Positions 1-11,655 of a stretch of DNA of 64,000 bases are shown here, in pieces. The notes beneath the pieces are model-generated. The model was not told where the DNA came from, ran no database searches, and was given only the letters and a program-made list of their open reading frames with translations. Source of the stretch: Caulobacter sp. NIBR2454 (lineage in GTDB: Bacteria; Pseudomonadota; Alphaproteobacteria; Caulobacterales; Caulobacteraceae). Position numbers and translations under genes: made by a program. Numbering within the stretch: position 1 is the first letter of the stretch; every line of letters begins with the position of its first letter. The stretch is from contig NZ_CP114871.1 of the NCBI RefSeq assembly GCF_027474405.1, forward strand, positions 2,489,001-2,553,000, in the 5' to 3' direction.

Positions 1-125
1 AAGATCCCGCCGACGCCCCGCCCGCCGTGGCCGAACTGGCCGCCAAGGCCGCTATTATCGAACGCTACGTCCAGGAAGTCCCGGCGGTGGCGAAGGCTGC
101 TGATGAGGACGTGGAGGCGGCTTAG
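1..125 (+). CDS. C-terminal end of an unidentified protein (partial)
   Basis: An open frame runs in from before the window and stops at TAG 123-125. The visible 40 residues are rich in Ala, Glu and Val and include the stretch AIIERYVQEV. Third positions are mostly G or C, as in the neighbouring real genes. The tail looks like a charged, Ala-rich C-terminus and shows no recognisable domain. The next gene starts about 95 bases downstream on the same strand. I cannot name the protein from this fragment. Confidence 0.55.
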   Translation, partial: DPADAPPAVAELAAKAAIIERYVQEVPAVAKAADEDVEAA

Positions 126-221
126 GGCCTAACGACCGCGCTTTGCGTTTGAGGTCATGGTCGTACAAGTCACATCGGCCGCGATACGCGTTAAGTTGGC
201 TCCACAGCTCAGGAGCGCCCC

Positions 222-1628
222 ATGGCCAAGCCCGTGTTTCAGACCGTCGATCCCGCCACGGGCGAAAAAGGCCGCGCCTATGACGGCCACACGCCCGACG
301 AGGCCAAGGCCATCCTGGGCCAGGTCCACGACGCTTTCGGAACCTGGCGCTCAACATCCTTCGCCGAACGCTCACGGCTGATGACCACCGCCGCCGCCGT
401 CCTGCGCCGACGCAAGGACGAGTTCGCCGCCCTAATGACTGCGGAGATGGGCAAGACCCTGTCCGACGGGCGGGCCGAGATCGAGAAATGCGCCGCCAAC
501 TGCGACTACTTCGCCGCCAACGCCGAGCGCTTCCTGGCCGATGAGCCCATGCCGTTCTCGGGCGGCGAGGCCTTCATCGCCTACAATCCGCTGGGCGTGA
601 TCCTGGCGGTGATGCCCTGGAACTTCCCGTTCTGGCAGGTCTTCCGCTTCGCAGCCCCGACGCTAATGGCCGGCGATACCGCGATCCTCAAGCACGCCAG
701 CAACGTGCCGGGGAGCGCCCTGGCCATCGAGGACGTGTTCCGCGAGGCGGGCTTCCCGGAAAACGTCTTCCGCACCGTCCTGATCGGCGGGAGCGAGGTC
801 AAACCCCTGATCGAGGATGACCGCGTCGCCGCAGTCACCCTGACCGGTTCGGTCGCCGCGGGACGCTCGGTGGCCGCCGCCGCCGGCGGCGCCCTGAAGA
901 AGGTGGTGCTCGAGCTGGGCGGTTCGGACCCCTACATCGTCCTGGCCGACGCCGATATCGACGAGGCGGCCGGCATCGCCGCCGCCGCCCGCATGGTCAA
1001 TGGCGGCCAGAGCTGCATCGCCGGCAAGCGCTTCGTGGTGCTCAAGGAAATCGCCGACGCCTTTGAAAAGGCGCTGGTCGAGAAGATGGCCGCCTTCCAG
1101 CCCGCTGACCCGACCACCGAGACCGCCAAGTTCGGCCCCATGCAGAGCATCAAGGCCCGCGACGACATCCACGATCAGGTTGTCCGCAGCGTCAAGGCCG
1201 GCGCGCGCCTGGTGCTGGGCGGCGAAGTCCCCGATCGCCCTGGCGCCTGGTATCCGGCCACCGTGCTGGCCGACGTCAAACCGGGCATGGCCGCCTATGA
1301 TGAGGAGGTCTTCGGTCCCGTCGCCGCGATCATCGTGGCTCACGACGAAGAGGACGCCATCCGGATCGCCAACGACACCGAATTCGGCCTCGGCTCCGGC
1401 GTCCTGACCCGCAACCTGGCGCGCGGCAGCGAGATCGCCGCCCGCCGCATCGACGCCGGCATGAGCTTTGTGAACCAGAACGTCCGCTCCGACCCCGCCC
1501 TGCCCTTCGGCGGAGTCAAGCACGCGGGCCACGGCCGCGAATGCTCCCATCTGGGCATCCGCGAGTTCGTGAACATCAAGACGGTGATGGTCGCGAAGGA
1601 AAAGTCGGCGCCGAGCGCGACGGAATAG
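222..1628 (+). CDS. NAD(P)-dependent succinate-semialdehyde/aldehyde dehydrogenase (Sad/YneI type)
   Basis: This 468-residue protein belongs to the aldehyde dehydrogenase superfamily, which oxidises aldehydes to carboxylates with NAD(P)+. The Rossmann-fold entry motif PWNFPFWQ lies near residue 130. The general-base Glu is E231 in LELGGSDPY, and the catalytic Cys is C265 in NGGQSCIAGKRF. EEVFGPV and the closing PFGGVKHAGHGRE motif are also present. The length and the sequence around the cofactor site (AILKHASNVPG) resemble the ~460-residue Sad/YneI succinate-semialdehyde dehydrogenases rather than the longer GabD enzymes. The start is an ATG preceded by CAGGAGCGCCC, a good ribosome-binding site. 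The family call is secure; the substrate is inferred from subfamily resemblance only. Confidence 0.88.
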   Translation: MAKPVFQTVDPATGEKGRAYDGHTPDEAKAILGQVHDAFGTWRSTSFAERSRLMTTAAAVLRRRKDEFAALMTAEMGKTLSDGRAEIEKCAANCDYFAANAERFLADEPMPFSGGEAFIAYNPLGVILAVMPWNFPFWQVFRFAAPTLMAGDTAILKHASNVPGSALAIEDVFREAGFPENVFRTVLIGGSEVKPLIEDDRVAAVTLTGSVAAGRSVAAAAGGALKKVVLELGGSDPYIVLADADIDEAAGIAAAARMVNGGQSCIAGKRFVVLKEIADAFEKALVEKMAAFQPADPTTETAKFGPMQSIKARDDIHDQVVRSVKAGARLVLGGEVPDRPGAWYPATVLADVKPGMAAYDEEVFGPVAAIIVAHDEEDAIRIANDTEFGLGSGVLTRNLARGSEIAARRIDAGMSFVNQNVRSDPALPFGGVKHAGHGRECSHLGIREFVNIKTVMVAKEKSAPSATE

Positions 1629-1673
1629 CGTTCCGCCCTCGCACCGCCGCACTCCATCGCCTAAATCGACCCC

Positions 1674-4259
1674 ATGCGCACCGACACGCCCCAGCCGATC
1701 CGCCTGGCCGACTACCGGCCGCCCGCCTTCCTGATCGACGAGACCCATCTGGTCTTCGACCTGCGCCCGCATGGCGCCAGGGTGAAAGCCCGCCTGACCG
1801 TTCGGCGTAACGGCGACCATGCCGAGCCCCTGGTCCTGAACGGCGAGAAGCTGCGCACTGTCAGCGTCCTGGTCGATGGCGAACCGGCCAAGGACCGCTC
1901 CGTCGCCGACGACCTGCTGACCGTGGCTGGCGTGCCCGACGCCTTCGTGCTGGAGACCGAGGTCGATATCGACCCGGCCGACAACACCACCCTGATGGGC
2001 CTCTACATGTCCGGGGGCCGGTTCTGCACCCAGTGCGAGGCCGAGGGCTTCCGCCGCATTACCTGGTTCCCCGACCGGCCCGATGTGCTCAGCCGCTTCA
2101 CGGTCCGCATCGAGGCCGACCGCGCCTTCCATCACCTGCTGTCCAACGGCAACCTGACCGACAGCGGCCAACTGCCCGGCGACCGTCACTTCGCCGAGTG
2201 GAACGATCCCTTCCCCAAGCCCGCCTATCTGTTCGCCCTGGTGGCGGGCGAGTTGGACGTGCTGGAGGACAGCTTCACGACCATGAGCGGCCGCGACGTC
2301 GCCCTGAAGGTCTTCGTCGATCCGGGGCAGTCGGCCCGCGCCGCCTACGCTCTCGACGCCCTCAAGCGCTCCATGAAGTGGGACGAGGAGGCGTTCGGCC
2401 GCGAGTACGACCTGGACCTGTTCATGATCGTCGCCGTGCGCGACTTCAACTTCGGGGCCATGGAGAACAAGGGGCTGAACATCTTCAACAGCTCCCTGTT
2501 GCTGGCCGACCCACAGACCGCCACCGATCTGGATTTCGAGCGGATCGAGAGCGTGGTCGCCCACGAGTATTTCCACAACTGGACCGGCGACCGCATCACC
2601 TGCCGCGATTGGTTCCAGCTGTGCCTGAAGGAAGGCCTGACGGTCTTCCGCGACCAGGAATTCAGCGCTGACATGCGCGGCCACGCCGTGCAGCGGATCA
2701 AGGACGTCAAGGCCCTGCGCGCGCGTCAGTTCTCGGAAGACGCCGGCCCCCTGGCGCACCCGGTTCGGCCGTCCAGCTATCTGAAGATCGACAACTTCTA
2801 CACCGCCACCATCTACGAGAAGGGCGCGGAGATCATCCGCATGCTCAAGGCCCTGATCGGGGCGGACGCCTTCCGCGCCGGCATGGACCTGTACTTCGAC
2901 CGCCACGACGGCGAGGCGACCACGGTCGAGGCCTTCATCGCCTGTTTCGCGGAAGCCTCGGGCCAGGACCTGGACCACTTCTTCGCCTGGTACGAACAGG
3001 CCGGCACGCCCAGCGTGACCGTCGCCGCCGACTATGACGAAGCGGCCAAGGCCCTGACCCTGACCCTCACCCAGTCGACCGCCCCGACTCCGGGACAGCC
3101 GACCAAGCAACCCCTGCCCCTGCCGGTCGCCATCGGCCTGTTGGACGACCGCGGCGAGGTGCTGCGCGACACCGAGATCGTGGTGCTGGACACCGCCGAA
3201 AAGACCGTGCGCTGGGAGAACATCGCCCGCCGCCCTGTGCTGTCGGCCCTGCGCGGCTTCTCGGCCCCGGTGAACCTGACAGTCGCCGCCCCGGCCAAGG
3301 ACGGCTATGTCCTGCTGGGCTCCGACCCCGACCTCTTCAATCGCTGGGAAGCCGGCCAGGCGCTGGCCAAGGCCCTGATCCTGACCCGCGCCGCCGGCGC
3401 CCCGGACGAGGTGGCCGAGACCCGCTTCGCCGAGGCCATGGGCCGCGCCCTGGACGACCAGGCCGCCGAGCCGGCGTTCAAGGCCCTGCTGCTGGCCCTG
3501 CCCACCGAGAGCGACCTGGCCCTGGCCATGCAGCCCGCCGATCCCGCCGCGATCCATGAGGCGCGCGAGATGCTGCGCACCCGTATGGCCGTGCATCTGA
3601 GCGACTTCCTGCGACGCCTGCATACCGCCATGCAGGAGCCAGGCGAGTTCTCGACCACGGCCGAGGCCGCCGGCCGCCGCGCCCTGCGCAACGCCGTGCT
3701 CGACCTGCTGGCCGCCGATCCGCATTCGGAGAACGTGGCCCTGGCCGTGGGCCACTTCGAGGCCGCCGCCAACATGACCTGCGCCATGGGCGGGCTGAAC
3801 GCCCTCATCGCCATCGGCGGCGAGCCGGCGGAAAAGGCCCTGGCCGACTTCCACGCCAAGTGGCGGCACGAGCCCCTGGTCCTGGACAAGTGGTTCGCCG
3901 CCCAGGGCCGCGACCCGCACGAAGGCGCCGCCGGCCGCATCCTGGGCCTGACCGCGCACCCGGATTTCGACGCTCGCAACCCCAACCGCCTGCGGGCGCT
4001 GATCCAGTCGTTCTCCTCGGCAAATCCCGCCCGGTTCCACGACGAAAGCGGCGCGGGCTATCGACTTCTTGCCGACCAGATCCTGGGCGTCGATGCGGCC
4101 AACCCCATGACCGCCGCGCGTCTGGTCGAACCGCTGGGCGGCTGGCGGCGCTACAAGCCCGAGCTGGCGGCCCTTATGCGACAGCAACTTGAGCGGATCG
4201 TCGCCCACGAAGGACTGTCCAAGAACGTCTATGAACTCGCCTCGAAAGCTCTGGCCTAG
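1674..4259 (+). CDS. pepN: Aminopeptidase N (M1 family zinc metallopeptidase)
   Basis: This 861-residue protein is the size of bacterial PepN, a cytosolic zinc aminopeptidase that removes N-terminal residues from peptides. The substrate-binding GAMEN motif is in FGAMENKGLNIFN. Zinc ligands are H297 and H301 in HEYFHNW and E320 in LKEGLTVFRDQEFS. The layout is the M1 one: N-terminal beta domain with AEWNDPFPKPAYLFALVAG, thermolysin-like catalytic domain, then DUF3458-type domains. No signal peptide is visible, which fits a cytoplasmic enzyme. The gene precedes a pleC-like kinase, an arrangement I recall from Caulobacter. A long open frame on the opposite strand across this gene is a codon-bias artefact. 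Confidence 0.96.
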   Translation: MRTDTPQPIRLADYRPPAFLIDETHLVFDLRPHGARVKARLTVRRNGDHAEPLVLNGEKLRTVSVLVDGEPAKDRSVADDLLTVAGVPDAFVLETEVDIDPADNTTLMGLYMSGGRFCTQCEAEGFRRITWFPDRPDVLSRFTVRIEADRAFHHLLSNGNLTDSGQLPGDRHFAEWNDPFPKPAYLFALVAGELDVLEDSFTTMSGRDVALKVFVDPGQSARAAYALDALKRSMKWDEEAFGREYDLDLFMIVAVRDFNFGAMENKGLNIFNSSLLLADPQTATDLDFERIESVVAHEYFHNWTGDRITCRDWFQLCLKEGLTVFRDQEFSADMRGHAVQRIKDVKALRARQFSEDAGPLAHPVRPSSYLKIDNFYTATIYEKGAEIIRMLKALIGADAFRAGMDLYFDRHDGEATTVEAFIACFAEASGQDLDHFFAWYEQAGTPSVTVAADYDEAAKALTLTLTQSTAPTPGQPTKQPLPLPVAIGLLDDRGEVLRDTEIVVLDTAEKTVRWENIARRPVLSALRGFSAPVNLTVAAPAKDGYVLLGSDPDLFNRWEAGQALAKALILTRAAGAPDEVAETRFAEAMGRALDDQAAEPAFKALLLALPTESDLALAMQPADPAAIHEAREMLRTRMAVHLSDFLRRLHTAMQEPGEFSTTAEAAGRRALRNAVLDLLAADPHSENVALAVGHFEAAANMTCAMGGLNALIAIGGEPAEKALADFHAKWRHEPLVLDKWFAAQGRDPHEGAAGRILGLTAHPDFDARNPNRLRALIQSFSSANPARFHDESGAGYRLLADQILGVDAANPMTAARLVEPLGGWRRYKPELAALMRQQLERIVAHEGLSKNVYELASKALA

Positions 4260-4356
4260 ATTTCGCAAGGCTTAGTCGAGTGACCCCTGACGCCGCGTCG
4301 CGTAATGTTTATGGCGCAGGGCGATTTGCGATTCGGCGGTCGTTGGGGGGCGCGGC

Positions 4357-6815
<2,459 letters not shown>

Positions 6816-6819
<4 letters not shown>

Positions 6820-7631
6820 GCGCGATCCTGTGGCTTGTCGCCGCCGTCGGCCTGGCGCCCCTGATCCTGGGCCTCGTCCTCGCAAGATCGTCGGCGACCC
6901 GCCCGACCGGCCTGATCGCCCACATCGTCCTGTGCGCCCTGGCCTTCAACCTGACCTTCTTCTGGCAGGAGCTGTGGCTGGTCCTGCCCAAGGCCTGGGC
7001 CGGCCTTCAACCGACCCTGTTCCACAACGATCATAGCTGGTCGGTCGAGGCGCCCATCGCCGAGCTGCTGCAAGGGACCGGCGCGCTCGGAACCCTCACC
7101 AGCGGCCTGGCCTTCACCGCCGCCCTGGCCCTGACGCGCCGCGCGGGGCCGACCTGGCGGGCCTTCTTCTTCTGGATGGCGGCCCAGGGTCTGTTCCAGG
7201 CGTTCAGCCAGTTGGCCATCGGGACCATCCTGTCCGGCAACGATGTCGGCCGGGCGCTGACCTATCTTCAGCTCGGCCAGCCGGCCAAGATCGCCCTGCT
7301 CGCCGTCGCCGTCGTCGCCATGGCCGCGGCGGGCGCAGTCCTGGCCCGCCTCGCGCCCATCGGCCGCGCCCTGGCCTGGACGATCCCCTCGGCCGCCCTG
7401 CTGTCGGCGATCCTGATCGTCCCCTTCCGGATGCCCCGGCACATCATCGAGGTCGGCCTGATCCCCCTGATCGTGAACCTGATCCTGGCGGGATGGATCG
7501 TGCTGGGCGCGGCCTTGGTGAAGGGCGCGGCGCGCGAGGCCGGGCCGGTCGGCCTCCTGTGGCCCTCCGCGGCGCTGGTCGCGGTGCTGGCGGTGTTTCA
7601 GCTGCTGCTGCGGCAGGGCGTTGGGTTCTAA
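6816..7631 (+). CDS. Polytopic inner-membrane protein of unknown function
   Basis: The protein has 271 residues and about seven or eight hydrophobic helices, for example ILWLVAAVGLAPLILGLV at the N-terminus and LIVNLILAGWIVLGAALV near residue 215. It starts at a GTG that overlaps the stop of the PleC-like kinase (GTGA), so the two are translationally coupled. Notable polar segments are NLTFFWQELWLVLPKA and the loop with HNDHSW. I recognise no enzymatic motif. Coupling to the kinase suggests a role in the membrane at the same time or place, but this is only inference. Confidence 0.75.
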
Positions 7632-7712
7632 ACGCCGCAACCATTCCCCGCTCATCCCTGTTGCGCCCCGCCCGCCAGCCGCTAGCCTGCATTCCTCACG
7701 GGGGATGACATC

Positions 7713-9053
7713 ATGAAACGACTAGTCGCGACTCTCATTGCGGCGCTCAGCATCACGGGCGCGGCGCAAGCCGTGGAGCGCAAGGCGCTGATCGGGGGCA
7801 CCCTGATCGACGGCACCCTGCGCGAGCCGATCCGCGACAGCGTTATCCTGATCGAGGACAAGCGCATCGTCGCCGTGGGCACGGTCGGCTCCCTGGCCAT
7901 TCCCGCCGATGCGGAGCGCATCTCGACCGAGGGCATGACCGTCATGCCCGGCCTGTGGGACATGCACGTCCACCTGATGCTCAGCGGCCATTCGGACTAT
8001 CCGCACTGGCATTCGACCTATGTGGGCGACGTCCAGCGCGACGTCATCATGCCCGCCGGCGCCAAGCAGTTGCTGATGGCCGGCGTCACCGGCGCCCGCG
8101 ACCTGGGCGCCCCGCTGGAGGAAAGCATCGCCGTGCGCGACGCCATCGCCAGCGGCAAGATCCCCGGCCCGACCCTGTTCATCTCCGGCCCCTTCATCCA
8201 GAAGAAATCCCCGCCCGGCGCCGAACACTACCGCTGGGGCGTCTCCTCGCCCGAGGACGCCCGCGCCAAGGTGCGCCGCATCGCCGCCGCCGGGGTCGAC
8301 ACCGTCAAGCTGATCGACGTGGACCAGATGAGCGAGGCCGAGATCAAGGCCGTGGTCGACGAGGCCCACGCCCACAAGCTGCCGGTCGTCGGCCACGCCC
8401 ACCGCCCGGATGAAATCCGCCTGGGCCTGAAATACGGGGTCGATGTCTTCGAGCACACCGGCCTGGGCACCTCGGCCGAATACCCCGAGGACATCGTCAA
8501 GGCCCTGTCCGAGCGCACCGCCCGCAGCGGCGGCGCCGGCCTGCTCTACTGGACCCCCACCGTCTCGATCCTCAACAACTACCCCGCCTGGATCAAGGAC
8601 CACGAGTTCGTCGACGCCGTCGACTGGCACGAGGGCCTGCCCCCGCAGATCGTCGCCGACATCAAAGGCTCCCTCACCCACCCCGAGCGCATCGCCTATT
8701 TCCAGCAGGTGCCCCAGCGCGTCCCGACCCTGAAGCGCAAGTTCGAGCAACTGCGCGCCTCGGGCGCCGTGCTGCTGATCGGCACGGACTCAGGCGTGCC
8801 GATGATGTTCCACTCGGGCAGCACCTGGCAGGAGATGGACCTGTGGGTGAACGGCTTCGGCGTCCCGCCCATCGAGACCATCCGCGCCGCCACCTACTGG
8901 CCCGCCGTCGCCATGAAGGCCGACAAGGACTACGGCACCATCACCGAAGGCAAATACGCCGACATCATCGCGGTGAAGGGGGATGTGCTCAAACACATGG
9001 ACCTGCTCCAGCGGGTCGACATGGTGGTCAAGCATGGGAAGCGGGTGAAGTGA
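7713..9053 (+). CDS. Exported amidohydrolase-family metal-dependent hydrolase
   Basis: The protein has 446 residues and begins with a signal peptide (MKRLVATLIAALSITGAAQA, probable cleavage after AQA). The amidohydrolase fold follows: metal ligands in DMHVHL near residue 87, a Lys in DTVKLIDVD that may be the carbamylated bridging ligand, His in VVGHAHRP and FEHTGLG, and the catalytic Asp in LIGTDSG. The C-terminal strand GKYADIIAVKGD completes the composite beta-sandwich. Relatives are imidazolonepropionase-like and prolidase-like periplasmic hydrolases, so a cyclic amide or peptide-type substrate is likely but not predictable. A GGGGGA ribosome-binding site precedes the ATG. It appears to be a single-gene unit. 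Confidence 0.88.
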   Translation: MKRLVATLIAALSITGAAQAVERKALIGGTLIDGTLREPIRDSVILIEDKRIVAVGTVGSLAIPADAERISTEGMTVMPGLWDMHVHLMLSGHSDYPHWHSTYVGDVQRDVIMPAGAKQLLMAGVTGARDLGAPLEESIAVRDAIASGKIPGPTLFISGPFIQKKSPPGAEHYRWGVSSPEDARAKVRRIAAAGVDTVKLIDVDQMSEAEIKAVVDEAHAHKLPVVGHAHRPDEIRLGLKYGVDVFEHTGLGTSAEYPEDIVKALSERTARSGGAGLLYWTPTVSILNNYPAWIKDHEFVDAVDWHEGLPPQIVADIKGSLTHPERIAYFQQVPQRVPTLKRKFEQLRASGAVLLIGTDSGVPMMFHSGSTWQEMDLWVNGFGVPPIETIRAATYWPAVAMKADKDYGTITEGKYADIIAVKGDVLKHMDLLQRVDMVVKHGKRVK

Positions 9054-9198
9054 GGGAAAGAATGCCCAGAACCTTAGCTAGGCCCTAGTCTTTAGCTGTG
9101 GCCTTATGACAGGCAGCTCGCCTAACAAAGGTCTTGCAGGTGGTCACGCAAAGCGATCAAGCTGAAGCTGCACAATCGGGCGGCGAGGCGAGGCGAGC

Positions 9199-10860
9199 TT
9201 GGGCACCTTAAGCAAACTAGATTGGGATTTAATTTCTGCGCGAATTAGGAAAGCGCAGGATGAGCACTCCCTCAAAGGCCCAACAATGGGCGTACTGTGG
9301 CTGGCCCTAGAGCAATACTTTCCAAGCCAAGAGACACCATTCCAAGAGATCATCACAGACGGACCAGATGATCGCGGTGTAGATGCAATTCATATCGTGG
9401 GAGATGAAGACTCTTCAACTGTATATATTTTTCAAGCAAAACATAGAGAAAGAATTGATAGCAGTGGAAAAACGATAAATGTTGACGAAGTACTCAAAAC
9501 AACTTCATTTGTTTCAGATTTAGTAAATAAATCCGACGAGCTAAAGCGATGTGGTAACTTACGCCTAAGGGAGGCGATCGAAAGAATTTGGGCGCTTCAC
9601 GAACAAGGCACTTACTGCTCATACGAGATAATATTTGTTAGCAACGGCGCCGGCCTTGGTGATGCGGCAAAGTCAACACTGGACAGCTTCATATCGCAAC
9701 ATAGCCAAGTTCGATTCTCAGAATATTCATCAGAGAATCTCGTGAGAGATTTCGGTCTAAACCGCGGCGCTCCCGAATCTGGGTATCTTCAAGTTATAGG
9801 CCGCGAAATACTCGAACGTACGGACGGGGACGTCCGAGGCCTTATTGCCACCGTAGACGCCGGATCATTCATTGCCCTGATAACTAATCCAGAAGGGAAC
9901 GCGGTCAAACGTCACCTATTTGATGACAACCTTCGCGTCTTCCTGGGAGTAAATTCTGGTTACAACCCGCAAATTGTAGAAACTGCCATATCTCAGGACA
10001 GCCATCTATTTTGGTATCTGAATAACGGCATCACTATAACCTGCAAGAATTTCTCGTACAATAAAGGCCACCCAAATCCGAAGATCAAAATCGACGGCTT
10101 CCAGATCGTAAATGGTGCGCAGACATCCCACTCACTTGTCGAGGCCGCCTCGCGCAATCCAGAATCCCTAGCCAACGTCGTCCTAAGCATCCGCGTCTAT
10201 GCTACAGATCGCGACGACATCGCCGAACGCGTAGCAGTCGCTACCAATAGCCAGGCCAGGATTCACGGGCGAGATTTACGGTCAAATCATCCAGTCCTAA
10301 AAAAGCTCGAGATAGCGCTCTTAGATCGCGGAATATTTTTCGAGCGAAAGAGAAATATGCATGCGGACAAAGACTCACACACACGCCTGGATGCCCTAAA
10401 GCTTGGACAGATAATACTGTCTTATTATTTAAAGGAACCGGATAGCGCCAGGACTTCTTCAGACACTATATTCGATCATAGATTTCAAAATATATTCAAT
10501 GATGGATATGACATCGACGAACTTGTTCGCGTAGTAAGATTTTACGCGCTAATCGAAAAGCTTCGGGATGAAGTGATCCATGAATTTGGAGATCATATTG
10601 AAAGCATAGGAGATATGCAGTATTTGGTATACGGGCATTGGTATATCTTATTTGCGGCACGCTTACTTTTAGCTAAAGACAACGCTCCATTTCCACCTTC
10701 TGAAGAAATGGACGCTCTGGTTCGAAAAGCAATTGGTATTGTAGCCAAAGCATGTGACCAAACCAAGCAGGTAGCGCATTATCAAATGTTCCGAAGTCCC
10801 AAAACGAAAGATAAGATCGCCGCAGAAATTAGCGGTAAGCAGCTTGAGCTCTTCGTCTAA
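9199..10860 (+). CDS. AIPR-family (abortive infection/phage resistance) protein
   Basis: This 553-residue protein carries the AIPR core: NNGITITCKNF, DGFQIVNGAQTSHSL, a segment with RVYATDRDD and VAVATNSQ, and GRDLRSNHPVLKKLE. The N-terminal part includes DDRGVDAIHIV and IFQAKHRE, which resembles a restriction-endonuclease-like core (D...QAK). AIPR proteins are associated with abortive infection and with restriction-modification loci. The gene is clearly AT-richer than everything around it, with many A/T third positions and AGA, ATA and TTA codons, which points to horizontal transfer. The start is TTG after GAGGCGAGC; ATG 9286 is an alternative. No methylase or integrase lies beside it. A truncated XRE gene abuts its 3' end in convergent orientation. 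Confidence 0.85.
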   Translation: MGTLSKLDWDLISARIRKAQDEHSLKGPTMGVLWLALEQYFPSQETPFQEIITDGPDDRGVDAIHIVGDEDSSTVYIFQAKHRERIDSSGKTINVDEVLKTTSFVSDLVNKSDELKRCGNLRLREAIERIWALHEQGTYCSYEIIFVSNGAGLGDAAKSTLDSFISQHSQVRFSEYSSENLVRDFGLNRGAPESGYLQVIGREILERTDGDVRGLIATVDAGSFIALITNPEGNAVKRHLFDDNLRVFLGVNSGYNPQIVETAISQDSHLFWYLNNGITITCKNFSYNKGHPNPKIKIDGFQIVNGAQTSHSLVEAASRNPESLANVVLSIRVYATDRDDIAERVAVATNSQARIHGRDLRSNHPVLKKLEIALLDRGIFFERKRNMHADKDSHTRLDALKLGQIILSYYLKEPDSARTSSDTIFDHRFQNIFNDGYDIDELVRVVRFYALIEKLRDEVIHEFGDHIESIGDMQYLVYGHWYILFAARLLLAKDNAPFPPSEEMDALVRKAIGIVAKACDQTKQVAHYQMFRSPKTKDKIAAEISGKQLELFV

Positions 10861-10900
10861 AGGGCTACCTGAAGTTGTAATCGCAAGGATACTTGACCCC

Positions 10901-11185
10901 CTACCCCGCCACCTTCTCCACCAACTCAATCACCGCCCCCTTCACCCGCTCCGGGGCGCGATCAAACGCGGTGAGCAGGCGCGCGCCTTCGGGCTGCTGG
11001 GCCAGGGCCGTCAGGCGGCGGGTCTCGGCGGACCAGGCTTCGTCGGGCGTTCCCGGCAGGTCGCCGAAGAAGTCGGCCGGGCTGGCGGTCAGGGCCTGGG
11101 CCAGTTCATAGAGCTTTGACGCGCTGATCCGGTTGGTCCCGCGCTCGTATTTCTGGAGCTGCTGGAAGGTGACGCCGCCCGCCCT
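10901..11185 (-). pseudogene. 5'-truncated XRE-family helix-turn-helix regulator
   Basis: On the minus strand the frame reads VTFQQLQKYERGTNRISASK, then LYELAQAL, DFFGDLPGT and a C-terminal segment ending GAVIELVEKVAG. This is the second half of a typical alphaproteobacterial XRE/Cro repressor. The usual first helices (roughly the first 35-40 residues, with the start and the LRxxRxxxGxSQ helix) are missing. The frame remains open upstream but runs into unrelated sequence that overlaps the end of the gene at 11214-11645. The simplest reading is a gene that lost its 5' end in a rearrangement at the edge of the AT-rich AIPR insert. Its high GC matches the host rather than the AIPR gene. Confidence 0.65.
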
Positions 11186-11213
11186 ATCAGGGCGTGAACG
11201 GCGCGGCGGTCGC

Positions 11214-11645
11214 CTAGGGTCCGTCGCGTCTCTCGCCGATCCCGCGATAAGCAAAGACCACAACGGCTATCGCCCCGCCGCAGGCCAAACCGATGATCAA
11301 CAGGTATCGGTCGAGGACATCCCTAGTCACAAAGAAAGCGGTGGCGCCGCGGCCCAGCTTTATCCGGTGGATTTGGCCCGTTTGGGGATTTGGCGTGTAG
11401 GACGATCCCCTCGCGGCCCAGGTGTGCGCGCCCATTGAGACGCCCAGGGCCACGACCGCACAAGTCACCGCCCCAACACGAACGGCGCGTTTTGAGCGCG
11501 CCAACCAGGCAAGGGCGGGGCGACGCCTAAGCGCCACCCAGATCTTGCGTAGTAGGGCTAAAAGGACGGACAGACTCTGGGAGAACAGGGGCTTTCCTCC
11601 GCCGATGAACGGGCCGATCTGGCCCGTTCGCCGACCACCGGTCAA
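11214..11645 (-). CDS. Small membrane protein of unknown function
   Basis: The 143-residue minus-strand frame has two convincing hydrophobic helices, AVTCAVVALGVSMGAH and YLLIIGLACGGAIAVVVFAY, separated by a polar loop containing YTPNPQTGQIHRIKLG. The N-terminal 50 residues are basic and may include a longer leader than the true protein. The end overlaps the open extension of the truncated XRE frame. No family is recognised. It could be a real two-helix membrane protein or a remnant; the loop sequence, with its Gln, His and Tyr, looks more like protein than random GC-rich frame. Confidence 0.5.
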   Translation of the reverse strand: MTGGRRTGQIGPFIGGGKPLFSQSLSVLLALLRKIWVALRRRPALAWLARSKRAVRVGAVTCAVVALGVSMGAHTWAARGSSYTPNPQTGQIHRIKLGRGATAFFVTRDVLDRYLLIIGLACGGAIAVVVFAYRGIGERRDGP

Positions 11646-11655
11646 CCGCCTCCCC

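Noticed and set aside
663..4268. A 1201-codon open frame on the minus strand opposite the aldehyde dehydrogenase and pepN genes
   Set aside because: It is antisense to two clear enzymes and rich in Gly, Gln, Val and Ala, the usual result of strong G/C third-position bias on the opposite strand.
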